DNA from: Tanypteryx hageni
Taxonomy: Eukaryota; Arthropoda; Insecta; Odonata; Petaluridae
DNA length: 64,000 bases
Reading direction: 5' to 3'
NCBI GenBank assembly: GCA_028673005.1
Contig: CM054118.1
Span: 87,910,964 to 87,974,963, forward strand
Below, piece by piece: positions 10,875 to 21,567 of the stretch; the first letter of the stretch is position 1, and each line of letters opens with the position of its first letter. The notes beneath the pieces are model-generated. The model saw only the letters and a list, made by a program, of their open reading frames with translations, searched no databases and was not told the DNA's origin. The translations under genes were made by a program, and so were the position numbers.

Positions 10875-10883
10875 TGTGTACAC
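10281..10883 (-). pseudogene. GIY-YIG endonuclease domain, open 200-codon frame in left arm
   Basis: This minus-strand frame encodes the C-terminal part of a Penelope protein: KIYRYPLFPKITKNLTK, then a linker, then the endonuclease core GIYKIQCQDCDKAYIGQT and VRFKEHL. It also has the CxxC (CQDC) and later HIIERNH pair that make up the Penelope CCHH-like signature. The frame then runs into a Pro-rich tail (PLNPHSPPPPPNAPPP) encoded by a C-rich tract. GIY-YIG domains nick target DNA for priming in Penelope-like elements. The ATG at 10883 lies beyond the arm edge, so this is an orphan C-terminal domain with no RT upstream on this strand. It is intact over its length but unlikely to be expressed alone. 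Confidence 0.75.
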
Positions 10884-10892
10884 AGTTAAAAG

Positions 10893-12490
10893 ACACGATT
10901 AAAAGATGCAAAAATACAATAAATGAAAAACTAGCATTTTCACTAATGATAGAGAACCCAATCTTACCACGATAATATTGTCTACCCAAAATACACAAGC
11001 CCGGCGAAAAAATGAGACCTATTATTGCAGGAATTAACTCCCCTACATACAAATCAGCTAAGTGGCTCACCCAAGAACTTAAAACCCTAGGGATTGAAGA
11101 AACTTATGGCATTAAAAACACACATAACCTTATAGAAACATTGAAAAACGTAGAAATAAAATCGACTGAACTTCCAGTATCTTTTGACGTAGAGCAACTG
11201 TTTCCAAGTGTGCCCATTGAATGTGCTCTCGAAAATCTTAAGGACTGGTCTAGAAATAAGGATGTAGAGCATACAAAAATACAGGATATTTTATCATTGA
11301 CGAAATTATGTATGGATCAAAATTATTTTGTTTTTAACCACAAATTTTATAAACAGACAAGGGGACTTCAATGGGAAACCCGCTCTCCCCACTCATTGCA
11401 AATGTTTTTCTTTACTATTCTGAAATGCAATGCAGAGAAAAGTTTAAATATTTTTCTAAAATATGATTCCGTTACGTAGACGACATCCTCGCAATCTTTG
11501 ACACGAAATAATATAACATTGACACTTTCGTAGAAGAACTTAACAGCATACATAAGTCCATAAACTTCACGTACGAAGTGGAGGAAAACAATGAAATCCC
11601 GTTTTTAGAAAATAATCAGGACCCATAACAAAAAACTCGAATTTGATATATACAGGAACCCTACGCACAAAAATAATTACATTAGAGCAGACTCCAGTCA
11701 CCCAAGAAAACAAAAAAATAGCTACCTTCAATACAATGATCCACCACTTAATATCAATATCACTGAATAAAAATCGCTTTAACAAGGAAGTACACTACAT
11801 AGAACAGGCTGCATTGAAAAACGGGTATACGGAGGAGCTTATTGATACTTTAATCAGAAAACATCGAAACAAAGCTAAAAAGAAACCCACGACTCTAACC
11901 AGGGAAGAAAACCAAGTAGACGCCAAAAAATATATCGCTATCCCCTTTTCCCAAAAATTACTAAAAATCTAACAAAAATCTCGAACAACATCGGATACAA
12001 GGCAACGTTCAAAAATCACAACTCGGTCAAAGATTTACTGGGCAATCCAAAAGAAAAAATACCACCACTGAAAAAATCGGGGATCTATAAAATACAATGC
12101 CAGGACTGCGATAAGGCTTATATTGGACAGACAAAACGAAACCCCACAGTTAGATTTAAGGAACATTTAACACGCACAAAATATGGGAGACCAGAAAAAT
12201 TAACCGTCGCGAAACACATTATAGAAAGAAACCACCGCATGAATATTGAAAACCTAACCTTGCTTAAAGGATGCCCATATTCCAAGTTAGACGCATTAGA
12301 AAGCCTTGAAATTTACAAACACCGACACGCGAGGTTAAATCTCGAGCCAGGAAGTATTGATAGCGTACTTTTTAAACTAGTCCCTATGCGACCACCACTT
12401 AATCCACATAGCCCTCCACCTCCTCCGAACGCTCCCCCCCCCTCTTTCCTCCCCTTCGGACTTCGAACGATCGGGTATAAAAGAGACCCG
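10893..12490 (+). pseudogene. Penelope-like RT + GIY-YIG polyprotein, frameshifted
   Basis: Blocks in order: YCLPKIHKPGEKMRPIIAGI (RT start, 10970-11040); SFDVEQLFPSVP (motif A with its Asp, near 11180); GLQ then, after a frame change, MGNPLSPLIANVFLYYSEMQ (motif B); FRYVDDILAIFD with the catalytic YVDD at 11473-11484; FDIYRNPTHKNNYIRADSSH; a thumb-like block MIHHL...NGYTEELIDTLI; then the GIY-YIG domain (GIY at 12080, AYIGQT, VRFKEHL). The reading frame moves 2-1-2-3-2, with stops before YCLPKIH, before FRYVDD and after FDTK. The N-terminal ~300 residues are missing. The element cannot make an RT. The same GIY-YIG sequence is undamaged in both arms. Confidence 0.88.
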
Positions 12491-12815
12491 TGACCGATCA
12501 TCCTCACTCATTTTGAGTCACTACACTTGGCCCTGGCGGCCGAAATACGTATAGGCCAAAAACTTGGAGGAAGTTTTTTCGTCGACATCATTGGCACATC
12601 ACTATTTTCTAGAACATCGTTGGTGTGTTCCTCTCGTTCAGTCGCTGTTGGGTTTTCTCCCCATTGTGGGGTCTTGCCTCTTCGTGGGATTTTGGCCGCA
12701 TCGTGGAAAGTTGCCTCAGCATCGGCTGTCACCAACACTTCGTTTGTGACCGGGTGTCGATGAAAAGTTTATACCTTGACCAGCCTGCTCGTTTCAGGAA
12801 ATTATTTTATTTATA
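11888..12815 (+). repeat. Right arm of the Penelope-like element
   Basis: The + oriented partner of the left arm, from cacgactctaaccaggga through ccagcctgctcgtttcagga into a short AT stretch. It encodes the GIY-YIG region up to about 12490. It continues with a TATA-like site and about 330 bp of untranslated sequence. I searched this tail for a hammerhead ribozyme core (known in some Penelope terminal repeats) and did not find CUGANGA on either strand. Confidence 0.92.
12476..12483 (+). promoter_or_regulatory. TATA-box-like site in the right Penelope arm
   Basis: The word tataaaag sits at the end of the coding frame and is followed by a short mirror (gggta...gaccc) and cactcattttgagtcacta, which contains an initiator-like tca. 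Penelope terminal repeats are known to hold internal promoters. Whether this one works is not shown by sequence. Confidence 0.4.
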
Positions 12816-12823
12816 AATTTAAT

Positions 12824-13330
12824 GGCGGACTTGCGTTTTGTATTTGTACGGAATTATTATCGAATTTTATAAATGATATCGTTGACTTGAATTGTATTTT
12901 AATTTGCCCGTTTATAAAGACTGATACAGATATGTGTATATTTACATACATACTTACACACAGAATTATTTTTAACATTCATGTTCGGAATATTCGTGCA
13001 AATTTAATACTCCATTATTCTTTATTTGAAAAAGTTTTTCATTTTTATATCGAAAAGATTTAGATTAATGCACTTCATTTTTTGTTTCATATAACGTGAG
13101 ATATTTGTATGTTGGTAGATTTAGTTATATACTGCAAAAATTAGAGTTTTTGCGTGAGGCGATATTGTTTTTAATAACGAATTGAATCAGATTGGAAAAA
13201 TTATTTCAAAACGCTCGAGAAATGAGTGATATTTCAATTCTAAGAAACGGGGAAATTGCTCCTGATTTACAGAAAGCTGATATACGATTTAGTTAAGTTA
13301 ATATTTTCATAAAAAATATAAAAAAAAATG
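12824..13330. other. Unique AT-rich DNA, nothing recognised
   Basis: No terminal repeats, exon signals or tandem structure seen. Confidence 0.45.
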
Positions 13331-13775
13331 ATGTTGAATAAGGTGAGTGTGAATCGAATGAGATCTGGAGGTGAGGTTGAGTGTATAATGAATGAGATTA
13401 GGTGTGGGTGTGGTAGATGGAATGAGATTGGGAGGTGAGGGTGGGCTTGGAAGGCATGAGCTTTTGGAGGTGAGTGGAGGTGGATGGAATGAGATTTTGA
13501 GGAGAGGGTGGGGGTATATGGAAATAGATTTAGAGTTGAATGTGGGCGTGGATTGCATGAGATGTGAAGGTGAGGTTTGGTGTGGATAGAATGAAATTTG
13601 GAGGTGAGGGGATGCGTGGATGGAATGATATTTGGAGGTGAGGGAAGGCGTGGATGGAGTGATATTTGGAGGTGAGGGTGGGCGTGGATGGCATGAGATT
13701 TTGGAGGTGAATGGAGGTGGATGGAATGATATTTGGATGTGAGGGAGGGCGTGGATGGAATGAGATTTGGTGTTG
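13331..13775. repeat. Minisatellite, ~35-45 bp unit, G/T/A-rich
   Basis: About ten to twelve imperfect units of the type gtggatggaatgagatttgg aggtgagggtgggc. Units vary in length and by word (tggcatgag, ggaatgata). The long minus-strand frame rich in HPPP, SKS and PS is a translation of the array and not a gene. Confidence 0.9.
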
Positions 13776-14199
13776 AGGGTGTGGCTGGATGTGATCGGAG
13801 CTGGATTGTTTACTAGGGGGTTAATTGAATATGATATGCCTGTTAGATTGGGGTGGTGTGCATATAGGTAATTTGGAGGAGATGGTGGGGCGAATAGAAT
13901 GTTATATATGTTATGACGTGATTTGACGGTATATGGTTCTTTGATATTTGCAAGTAGTGGAGTATTCAATCCCGGGTTAGTTTCTCTATCCCCTTATTTT
14001 GAGTTTCGATATTTTCAATACCGCGATCATGGCATTTTGATCCACTTCCTTTAAAACATTTTGAACTTTTTAAAAAACAGTATTTTATTGGAAGTAACAG
14101 AAGATGATTTCCTTATATCAATTCTCTCCCGTACACCTTCTTCTATTATCTAATTAATTAAGGTAAAAATCAGTAATCTTGGTGAATTTATAATGTTAA

Positions 14200-14605
14200 T
14201 CAAATTATTATACCAATCACTAAAACAAATTAGGATAGAACTGATGAATCATTTTAAGAGAGGTGTTTTAAAATTTAATTACAAATCTTAGGCTGTCCCT
14301 TGAGTCTGGATGTTTTTTGTTGTAGCCAAGTAAACAAAACAAAATTTTACCGTTGTAACGGATAGTAAATAAGGGGTTTTTTAAATCCTAATAAACACAA
14401 ACTGACAGACAGACGAAAACCAAAATCAATATGATTTATGACTGCCACCAACTTAAACTATTTTTAAAATTAGGTTGCTCTAATTTGAACGGTGTAGTTC
14501 AGCGGACATTGAAGTCTGACGGACGGACTTACAGACAACATGATTACATAAGCGAATTTTAAAAGCCGATAATTGTTCGAATTATTTGTAGGTAGGGGAA
14601 AGTTT
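14200..14605 (+). repeat. Repeat family B, copy 1
   Basis: Shares words with 24950-25830: actgatgaatc, ttgtagc(c)aagtaa, ttttttaaatcctaata, gatttatgactgcc, ttgctctaatttgaac and gacggacggact. The gacggacgga-type stretch lies near the right end, as in other repeat families of this window. No coding remnant. Confidence 0.65.
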
Positions 14606-16929
14606 ACTCGTCTCTGTCATTTGTACTTGAAGTCGTGTAATTTAAGAGAAGACGAATCATCGTTTTTATTTGGCATCGGAACATTGTGATTTGATTAGTG
14701 GAACACTTATAATTCAGTTTTTGTAAAATTTGATGCCCATGTGCTTAATTAAAAAAAACCTCGGGTGAAAATTTTTCTACAATCCGCCCCTGTATTTCAC
14801 GTTAGAATTGTGTCATCAATATATAAAAAAGAGGATATCGGAGCAAATGTTACTTATAGCGAATATTTGAATATCCCGAGATCTGCTAACTAAAAATTCC
14901 GACATATCAGGACTGCGACATTTAGCGGGATTCTAGGATTGCAAACCCTAGCGAGTACACGAAACGTTTGGCGGAGAGCGTTTTTCGATGTTTAGGATGC
15001 AGTATTCTGGAATTCGTTTTTGAGTAATCGATGATTTGCTTGTTAACTACGGTTCATTCGTAATGCCGTTTTGGTCTTTAAATAGAAAATAATTTGACAA
15101 AGAGTTACTAAGGAAATATTTTCCAGAATGCGTTAGGCATCTTCTGATTTTAAACCTATCTGAAAATTACGAGTAAAAAATATGAAACAGAGCGAGGAAG
15201 ATAACATTTAAGGTTGAGATTCAGAAAAAGCAGAAAATGCACAAAATGATGAAGCAGCCCGAATAAAACTGCCACTTAATGGCCGAGATTAGCGAAGGAG
15301 ATACCTGCTCGATAAAACGAGCAAATAAAAACTAGATAACAGCGAACAAACATTGCCTGATAATGTCATTTCTGTGGACTTCCTCTGTCACTGCAGCAAT
15401 TTTCTGTTATCTCCTCTTGTGGCTTTTTGGGAAGTTGAAGATGCCGCCGCTCTGGAGGTCTCGTCCCTGGAACTCTCTTTTAAATATTTTAATGTGATCT
15501 TTTGGTGAAATCGAGTGAAGGAGTTCCTGAATTAGAGTTGTTTTATTTCGATAAGTTTATATTAACACTTTTTCAATTTATTATATTGACTTTCACGTGT
15601 GTGAATAAAATTTGTCCCATTAATCCTGATTTTGGTCTCTTAAGTCACGTGACCTCGTTTGGATACTCTTTCAGCTGCGTACTCATCACAAATCATATTT
15701 ATGTTTCCCTCGTTTATGATTTATTGTTTTTGAAGCCGTTCTTTTAGTTGCATAATTTTTGCGCGTATCTTTTATTATAAATTCCAGAATAATCACTTCA
15801 GTGTAAAAAATTGAGAAAGTAAGTATTTATCTCCATTAGCCATACCAACGTTATGAAAACCAGATATGCATTTCGGCTACAATGCTGCCGTCTTCGGTGG
15901 TATTTCGCCTAAAGTAGATTTTTAAATTTTCTTTCTTCTCGTATCACTATTGGAGATACCTAAGATATTTTTCAATTTTTTTATTTCGAAGTTCTTATTC
16001 TTGATATTTTGCAGTCAATACGAACTCATTCATTCTATAGTGTCTCTTTCATTATATATTTAATTTTGTCGTTTAGGTCAAACGCATTAAAATTTAATCT
16101 ATTGCTTAAAAAAACATTGTATTCAGAAAAACTTTCACCAGAAGCTCCACGCGAGCATACATCAGAAATTATGCCGTTTCCTTTGGAGAAAGGCTTTCGA
16201 AAATTCTCATTTTATAAATTACGCAATTCCACCTCCTGTTTGCTTTTTTGCACTTTGCGAATCGCTCGAACCGTCGCATGAGAAATGCCCACTAGCTTCA
16301 TTGAGATTAAAACTGCAGTTCTTTTATCAAAGGGTTATTTTCATTTCGTAGAAGTTATATAAGGAAGATTGTTAAGGAAAAGACAAAGAGGTAGGAAGGG
16401 GAAAGGTATATTTTATACTCAACCTTTTTTATTTTTCTACCACCAAATCAATAACGAAAATGTTCGCGCACCACCAGAGTGAGATTGACGGCAATTTAAA
16501 CCAATTTAAATTCAAATATTATAATAACGTTGTGTCAATAATCGTGCACGTAAATTTGTAATTTAATTGCGCAAATATAATATAGCGATGTTTTTAGCTA
16601 TAAGCAAAATCATGCGTTTTTATTTTCTTTGCGTACCGCTTTGCACTAACTTGCGTACCACTTGTACGCGTAACACAGGTTAAGAGAAGGAATTGGGTAT
16701 GACAACTTGAAGAGATAGGCTTTGGACCGCACATATTGGGTTGCATGTGCCTAAAGCCTACCGAAAGGTAGAATTACAGTGCATATGTGTGTATGTATGT
16801 ATATTATTTTGCCGTAAAATAATCGAAATCGCCAAACGATTGGGAGCTCATAATCGGATACGGTACAATATATAGTTTCCGTTCCCCTCTGGATCGCTCT
16901 TCATCTCATTCCTCCGTGTCTCTCTTTAG
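14606..16929. other. Probable intron or intergenic DNA
   Basis: Mostly unique AT-rich sequence leading to the acceptor site of the exon at 16930. Frames of 80-90 codons at 15502 and 16009 have no recognisable motif. No transposon ends were found. Confidence 0.4.
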
Positions 16930-17054
16930 GAGCAAGAGCAGAAGCGTGGACCATGGAATGTCTCCGCCCTTCGATCTCGATTCCCTGCGCACCAAAGTCG
17001 AGGGACGCATGGAGAGAGTGGACGAGGCTTCCCAGAAGAGCCTCTTGCAGCAAG
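16930..17054 (+). CDS. Candidate internal coding exon, 125 bp, unknown protein
   Basis: A strong 3' splice site (a long pyrimidine-rich run ending tccgtgtctctctttag) is followed by 125 bp of balanced-composition sequence and an excellent donor (CAAG followed by GTGAGT). In the frame starting at 16931 the exon gives 41 residues including SPPFDLDSLRTKVEGRMERV and DEASQKSLLQQ: hydrophilic, probably helical, with regularly spaced Leu/Val. The other two frames are also open but read less like a protein (many Cys/Trp/Arg/Pro). The exon starts with the last base of a codon and ends with the first base of the next. I do not recognise the family. It is the best host-coding signal in the window, flanked by many kilobases without other exons, so introns are very long. 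Confidence 0.6.
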
Positions 17055-17086
17055 GTGAGTGCCTTCGCCCATCTCCACCATTTTAG

Positions 17087-17480
17087 GCTGTTTTCCAAAG
17101 AAACATAGCCTTATGAAATGGTCCTGTCTGTGTGTGTGTCCCCCGCTAACAGCCTTTGCATCAATGGACCGATTTTCATGAAACTTGGTCTGAAGCTCGT
17201 GCTGCCAGGGCCCACCTCCGGGGCTATATTTTATTTGGCGAAGATTGAAGTTCCGGGTTCGATTCCAGGAACGTTTTTTCCCCATTTGTTTTACATAGGA
17301 AGTCTCAAATCCATCGTGCAGAGATGTTTTCTTTAATACTTTAAAATATCTTAAAATTGTGATATCGGAGCGAGGTTTGTACTGTTCTAAGGGGAAAAGA
17401 ATGTCAATTCTAATTTCTATCGCAGACTTTTTATAGTTGATCGTATTTTCTTGAATTTCTACTAAAGCAGCGTTTCTGCG
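17087..17480 (+). repeat. Repeat family D, copy 1
   Basis: Homologous along its length to 29548-29930: shared ttcatgaaacttgg-like block, ggttcgattccaggaac, ggaaatctgaaatccatcgt-like block, and ttgtaatatcggagcg. The word gggttcgattcc looks like a Pol III B box and might point to a tRNA-related origin, but no good A box lies at the right spacing. It starts 33 bp after the exon donor at 17054. Confidence 0.7.
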
Positions 17481-18360
17481 TTTTAAATCGCATTTTATCG
17501 GATTGTTGACATGGAGACGATTATTACCGAAATCGGCTTGAGCATAGACGAGTGAACAAATGGGTTATTTTCTTTTCCACTCAATTACCCTTCAGCAATG
17601 GACAGTTGATTCATACATATTAGCGTATAAACAATAAAATTTATTGTTTTAGTTTATTTTAAAAAAATACATGCAAAATATAATGTCAGAAAGAGATTTT
17701 GACAATGCTTTTATTATTTTAAACCTGAGAATGCTCTATTAATTTGTTTCCCAGTTTTTCTCTATCATTAAACTATGAATTACAAATGGTATTTATGGTA
17801 TGAGAATTCCTTGGAATGACTAACACATACTGAAACATTTCCTGTCATTATAAGTATTCAATTCGGGACGTCAACTTTGGGAAACCAACCTGCATTAAGT
17901 CCTGGTTTGGACTTCTTATTCCACCTGCTCCTATGAACTGCCTTGCCTTTCGCCGGTTCGCCGGGTGGCAGGGAGCGTAACTCACAAAACCTAATGTTGT
18001 CACTGAAAGTCCTCGAATAAAACGAACCTCGACATCGCTCTTTCCTTTCCTTTGTTCTCTCTTTCCCATCCGGAGTGGAAATCGATCATTCTTAGGAACA
18101 TTTCCGCTGATCCTTACGACGTAATCTTCTCTGAGAGTTTAGGCGCGCACACTTAATTAACTTTCTTGAGTTCTCGGGTCGGAGGAAACTGTCTCATCGA
18201 AGCCTTACTTTGAAATGTTCGATATCGTGATGTCAGCTGAAACGACGCAAATGGACAACCCTGGATTATTCCCTAAACGTGATCTATAAACGAAGTCTCT
18301 TCCCCTTCTTTCACTTATCCAATGTCTGCGCTATGAATCCTTGTTACATTTCTAGTCGGT
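17481..18360. other. Unique DNA, nothing recognised
   Basis: No exon, terminal repeat or tandem structure could be supported. Confidence 0.4.
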
Positions 18361-18367
18361 TGCGAAG

Positions 18368-18452
18368 CCCTCCCCCCCCCCCCCCCCCGCGGGCGGCGGA
18401 GGGGGTGGGGTGGCGGAGGGAGTGGGGTGGCGGAGGGAGTGGGGTGGCGGAG
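18368..18452. repeat. Poly-C tract and GC-rich 20-bp minisatellite
   Basis: A run of about 19 C broken by few bases is followed by gcgggcggcgg and three units of gtggggtggcggagggag. A related piece, ggggcggcggagggagtgcg, occurs again at 18826-18862, so the short GC-rich sequence is present at two nearby places. Frames across it are Gly/Arg-rich artefacts. Confidence 0.85.
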
Positions 18453-18825
18453 GGTCTGCCAAATGGGGGATACGAGTCATCTGGACCCTTGAAAATTTGG
18501 AGGTTCAGAAATTTTAGAGATCTCAATTATTTAAGTATTGGATGTAAATTTTACTTACTTTTAATAAAATATCACTTGCCAAACTGATTTCCAATAAAAA
18601 ACGCCTCAAAAAGTTACAATTTTAAAACTGGGAACCCTATAAATCACAGAATCGTCTAATGTTTACTGTGACGTTTGTTGTATACTTACAGCTTAACAAT
18701 TTTTCAAAAACAAACAGTATTTTTTTTAAATACTTCATTAAAAATTCATTATTCAGATGTCACGTATATCGGGCAGCCTTCATATTTATTCGCATCCTGG
18801 CCCCTTCAGTGCTTGGCAGGCTCTG

Positions 18826-18910
18826 GGGCGGCGGAGGGAGTGCGGTGGGGTGGCGGACGGCCGGAGCGACGTCAGGGGGGAGGCAGAGGAGTGGAGAAGG
18901 GCGGGCTATG
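18826..18910. repeat. Second GC-rich segment related to 18390-18452
   Basis: Contains ggggcggcggagggagtgcg and ggtggggtggcggacgg. It is more degraded than the first copy and runs into a G-rich stretch with gtcaggggggaggcagaggag. No function can be assigned. Confidence 0.6.
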
Positions 18911-19653
18911 CAGGACGGAGGTCCGATCCGGGTCGGTCGAGAGACGTTAACTATCCAAATGGGATTGCGATTGCTCGACAAATTAGATGCGACCGGGTAA
19001 TCGTATTCGCCTCGTGTAATGCGCAATCTAAATAAATAGGATGGGCAGACTTTTTTTTAAAAGGAAGGATTGAGGGTGTCCAACGCAGTTATTAAATTAA
19101 TAGATATTATGCAGACAATTTTCCATGCACCGAAAATGTCATTTTATAAAATTAGAAGAAAGAGCATAGCTGATGAAGGCATCAACCGCCACATGTGGCT
19201 AATGGCGAACGCATTGAACACATCGGAGTTAGAAGCAGAGAAGCGGAAGTGGGGGGCGGACGGGGAGGGGGCGAACTTCCGCAAGACGAAAAAAATATTA
19301 GCTCGTTGGTTGCTTCTCAACGTCTCCGGTTGCCACTGGCAAACGGAGTGCCGCCGTGAAAATAATCGGGCGCAGGAAAACCTCACACCTCGCACAGCGC
19401 GTTTTCAGTATTGCGCGGATTTTATTTGTATTTTATTACAACGAGGTCGATTTTCAGCCAACGCGGCGGGTCCCGGGAAGGAAATCCGGAAACAGCGATA
19501 TTCCGCTCGCATCCTCTGGCGCCTCAAATGTCCACTCGATGACTAAAGAGTACTACAAAATGGATAGAGCAGCAACCACAGTCACGTTGTTACCAGAGCA
19601 TGCTCGAGGTACTGGCCGACCGGCGGTTGCACGGGGAACTATTTGCCAAAGGG

Positions 19654-20123
19654 CAGTGCTGTAGTGAAAGGTATACGGTGGTATACGCCGTATATCCTTT
19701 GCTTTTTTCGAATGAATAGCGTATACCCTGGCCTTATGAGAAATTATGCAGGCTGAGTGAAAAAAACACAGCTAATTCCCTTTTTTCGTGGCCTCAAATA
19801 TTGAAGCTGCATCAACAATTCTTGAAAATCTGCGGCCCACGAAGTGATTTAATAACAATATTCTAGTAATACTTTTGTTTTGATCAGATTTAAAATAAAT
19901 ACTGTACTTATTATCATTGAATTTTTTTATATACATCGCTAAAATATAGTTGAAATAAAATTATCAAGAAAATTCAAATTCAGCTCAAACGTTTTCTCCT
20001 GCCATCCTAACATTATAGTCATGTACTTTGCTCTTAAAAAACTGGGTACCACCCTCTTCCCTCCCCACAAAGTTTTACTTCCGTATACGGTATACCCTCT
20101 GCTTTTTTACAACTACAGCACTG
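19654..20123. mobile_element. hAT MITE, 470 bp, TSD ccaaaggg
   Basis: Ends are cagtgctgtagtgaaag and ttttacaactacagcactg, with exact 8-bp duplications ccaaaggg at 19646-19653 and 20124-20131. Inside both ends lies a palindromic gtatacggtggtatacgccg / cgtatacggtataccc theme followed by tgcttttttc. No coding remnant. The clean ends suggest a fairly recent insertion. Confidence 0.92.
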
Positions 20124-20269
20124 CCAAAGGGTACCAAATGACCAAAAATAACAAGTAGGGATGGATGTACTACACGGGTTTTCCGTGATACAGAAGTGCT
20201 TTTCGTCCAATTCGCCTTAGTATAATCGTATACTAATGTATTTGCTGTGAAATTAGAAAATTATATTTC

Positions 20270-20985
20270 CTTATATTATGGTAGTCCTGCTTTTTTGATC
20301 CGTTCTAAACATATACATCTCGTTTTCCCATTCTATACTCGCCCTACAAACGAAATGTCTTTGAAATTCGTTCAGCCAATGCCTTCCAAATTCATAGTTA
20401 CAGAAAAATTCTAACCTTGATATTGTGGTAGCCCTGTTTAGTTGACCCGGTTGAAATATGATATTTTAGTTATTTATTTATATGACGATTAAATATACTA
20501 TATTTGGTTAAAATCCATTAGGTCAGTTCTCTAGAAATATCTCTAAAAGTAATGTTATTTAACTTTTTACTGTGGTAGGCTTGTTTTTTATCTCCGCTTT
20601 AAAAATCTCGATTTAATCATGGTATGTTGTACAAATCTGATGTGGATAGTTCAACACAGATACTTGTAAAAAGAAGTTATTTATCACTTGTATTGTGGCA
20701 GCCCCTATTCTATGTTAAACATCTTGATTTTGATTTTTTTAATTTTGCACACAATATTTTGTTGAAATCGGTTGGGTCAATTTCTTCCAAGTTAATAATT
20801 ATCAAAAAGATTTATTTTGCCATTGCGGCACCGCTGCTGGGTCGATCCGGTCCAAATATGTCATTTTGGTTATGTATTTATGTGGAAATTCTACCTACCA
20901 AATTTGGTTGAAATCGATTCATCCAATTCTTCCCTGGTATACGCCGACGGACGGACGGACATCACGAAATTAATAGTGATTTACA
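20270..20985 (+). repeat. Repeat family C: five ~125-150 bp tandem units
   Basis: Units begin tattatggtagtcctg (about 20274), tattgtggtagccctg (20423), tactgtggtaggcttg (20568), tattgtggcagccc (20691) and cattgcggcaccgctg (20821). Each contains a form of aaatttggttgaaatcgatt. The array closes with gacggacggacggacatcac. Units are 70-80% similar by eye, so the array is old. It is non-coding and probably part of an interspersed element with internal tandem units. Confidence 0.75.
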
Positions 20986-21089
20986 GTAAATGACGAAAAG
21001 CACTAAAAAGAACAAAAAATATACATAACCTTCACTTTCATTTTTAAAAGATCTTGCTGTTGATGGTAGATATTGCTTGACCTACTTCA

Positions 21090-21559
21090 CAGTGGCGTAG
21101 CGAAGGGGAAGCAGAGAGGGGAGCAGAGAGGGGAGCAGAGAGGGGAGCAGAGAGGGGAGCAGAGAGGGGAGCAGAGAGGGGAGGAGAGGGGTGGAGAGGG
21201 GGAGGAGAGGGGGAGGAGAGGGGAAGGCAGAGAGGGGAAGGCAGAGAGGGGAAGGCAGAGCGGGAAGCAGAGGGGGGAGGAGAGGGGAGAGCAGAGGGGG
21301 GAGCAGAGGGGAGAGCAGTGGGGGGAGCAGAGGGGGACAGGGCTGAAAGGGCGCAGTCTCATGGACCGAAAATTAACGTTACTGTTTATAAACAATAATA
21401 TTATAATGTATGCCGAATTAAAGTGCTAGTGTAATATGCCTGGGTTTCCATCACATTCCCCATATTGCATTTGTCTGGAAAATTGTACAGGAAGCAAAGG
21501 GAGGGGGGCGCATCTCTTTGACTTGTCTCGGGTAAAGGACAACCTACGCTACGCCACTG
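21090..21559. mobile_element. hAT MITE, 470 bp, TSD ctacttca, carrying a GA array
   Basis: Ends cagtggcgtagcgaagg and cctacgctacgccactg are complementary at 16 of 17 positions. Exact duplications ctacttca are at 21082-21089 and 21560-21567. About half of the element is a purine array (21100-21335). The cagtggcgtagc terminus is a widespread hAT MITE end in animals. Confidence 0.93.
21100..21335. repeat. Purine minisatellite (gggagcagagag, 11-12 bp)
   Basis: Starts with seven near-perfect 11-bp units ggggagcagag. These give way to gggaggagag, ggggaaggcagaga and mixed variants. It lies entirely inside the hAT MITE, so it must have expanded after or together with the element. The Gly/Glu/Arg and Cys/Ser/Pro frames are artefacts. 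Confidence 0.92.
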
Positions 21560-21567
21560 CTACTTCA

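Larger units (their letters stand above)
9907..12812 (+). mobile_element. Penelope-like retroelement with ~930-bp inverted arms
   Basis: The element consists of an inverted left arm (about 9945-10874), a + strand body (10875-11887) and a right arm (11888-12815). The arms are reverse complements with only a few differences in the stretches I compared. The body starts inside the RT fingers region, so the element is 5'-truncated. The right arm holds the GIY-YIG domain, a TATA-type site and the 3' untranslated region. An 11-bp direct repeat ataaatttaat at 9896-9906 and 12813-12823 may be the target duplication; about 38 bp of extra sequence then lies between it and the left arm. A partial inverted copy at the 5' side is a known feature of Penelope insertions. 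Confidence 0.9.

Noticed and set aside
12490..12815. Hammerhead ribozyme in the Penelope arm
   Set aside because: Such ribozymes are known in Penelope terminal repeats. No CUGANGA core was found on either strand; the GAAA at ggccgaaatacg has no matching stem II.
19070..19546. 158-codon + strand frame
   Set aside because: Composition is not unreasonable, but there is no recognised motif, no start or splice context, and it runs from a random upstream stop to a stop just before a hAT insertion.
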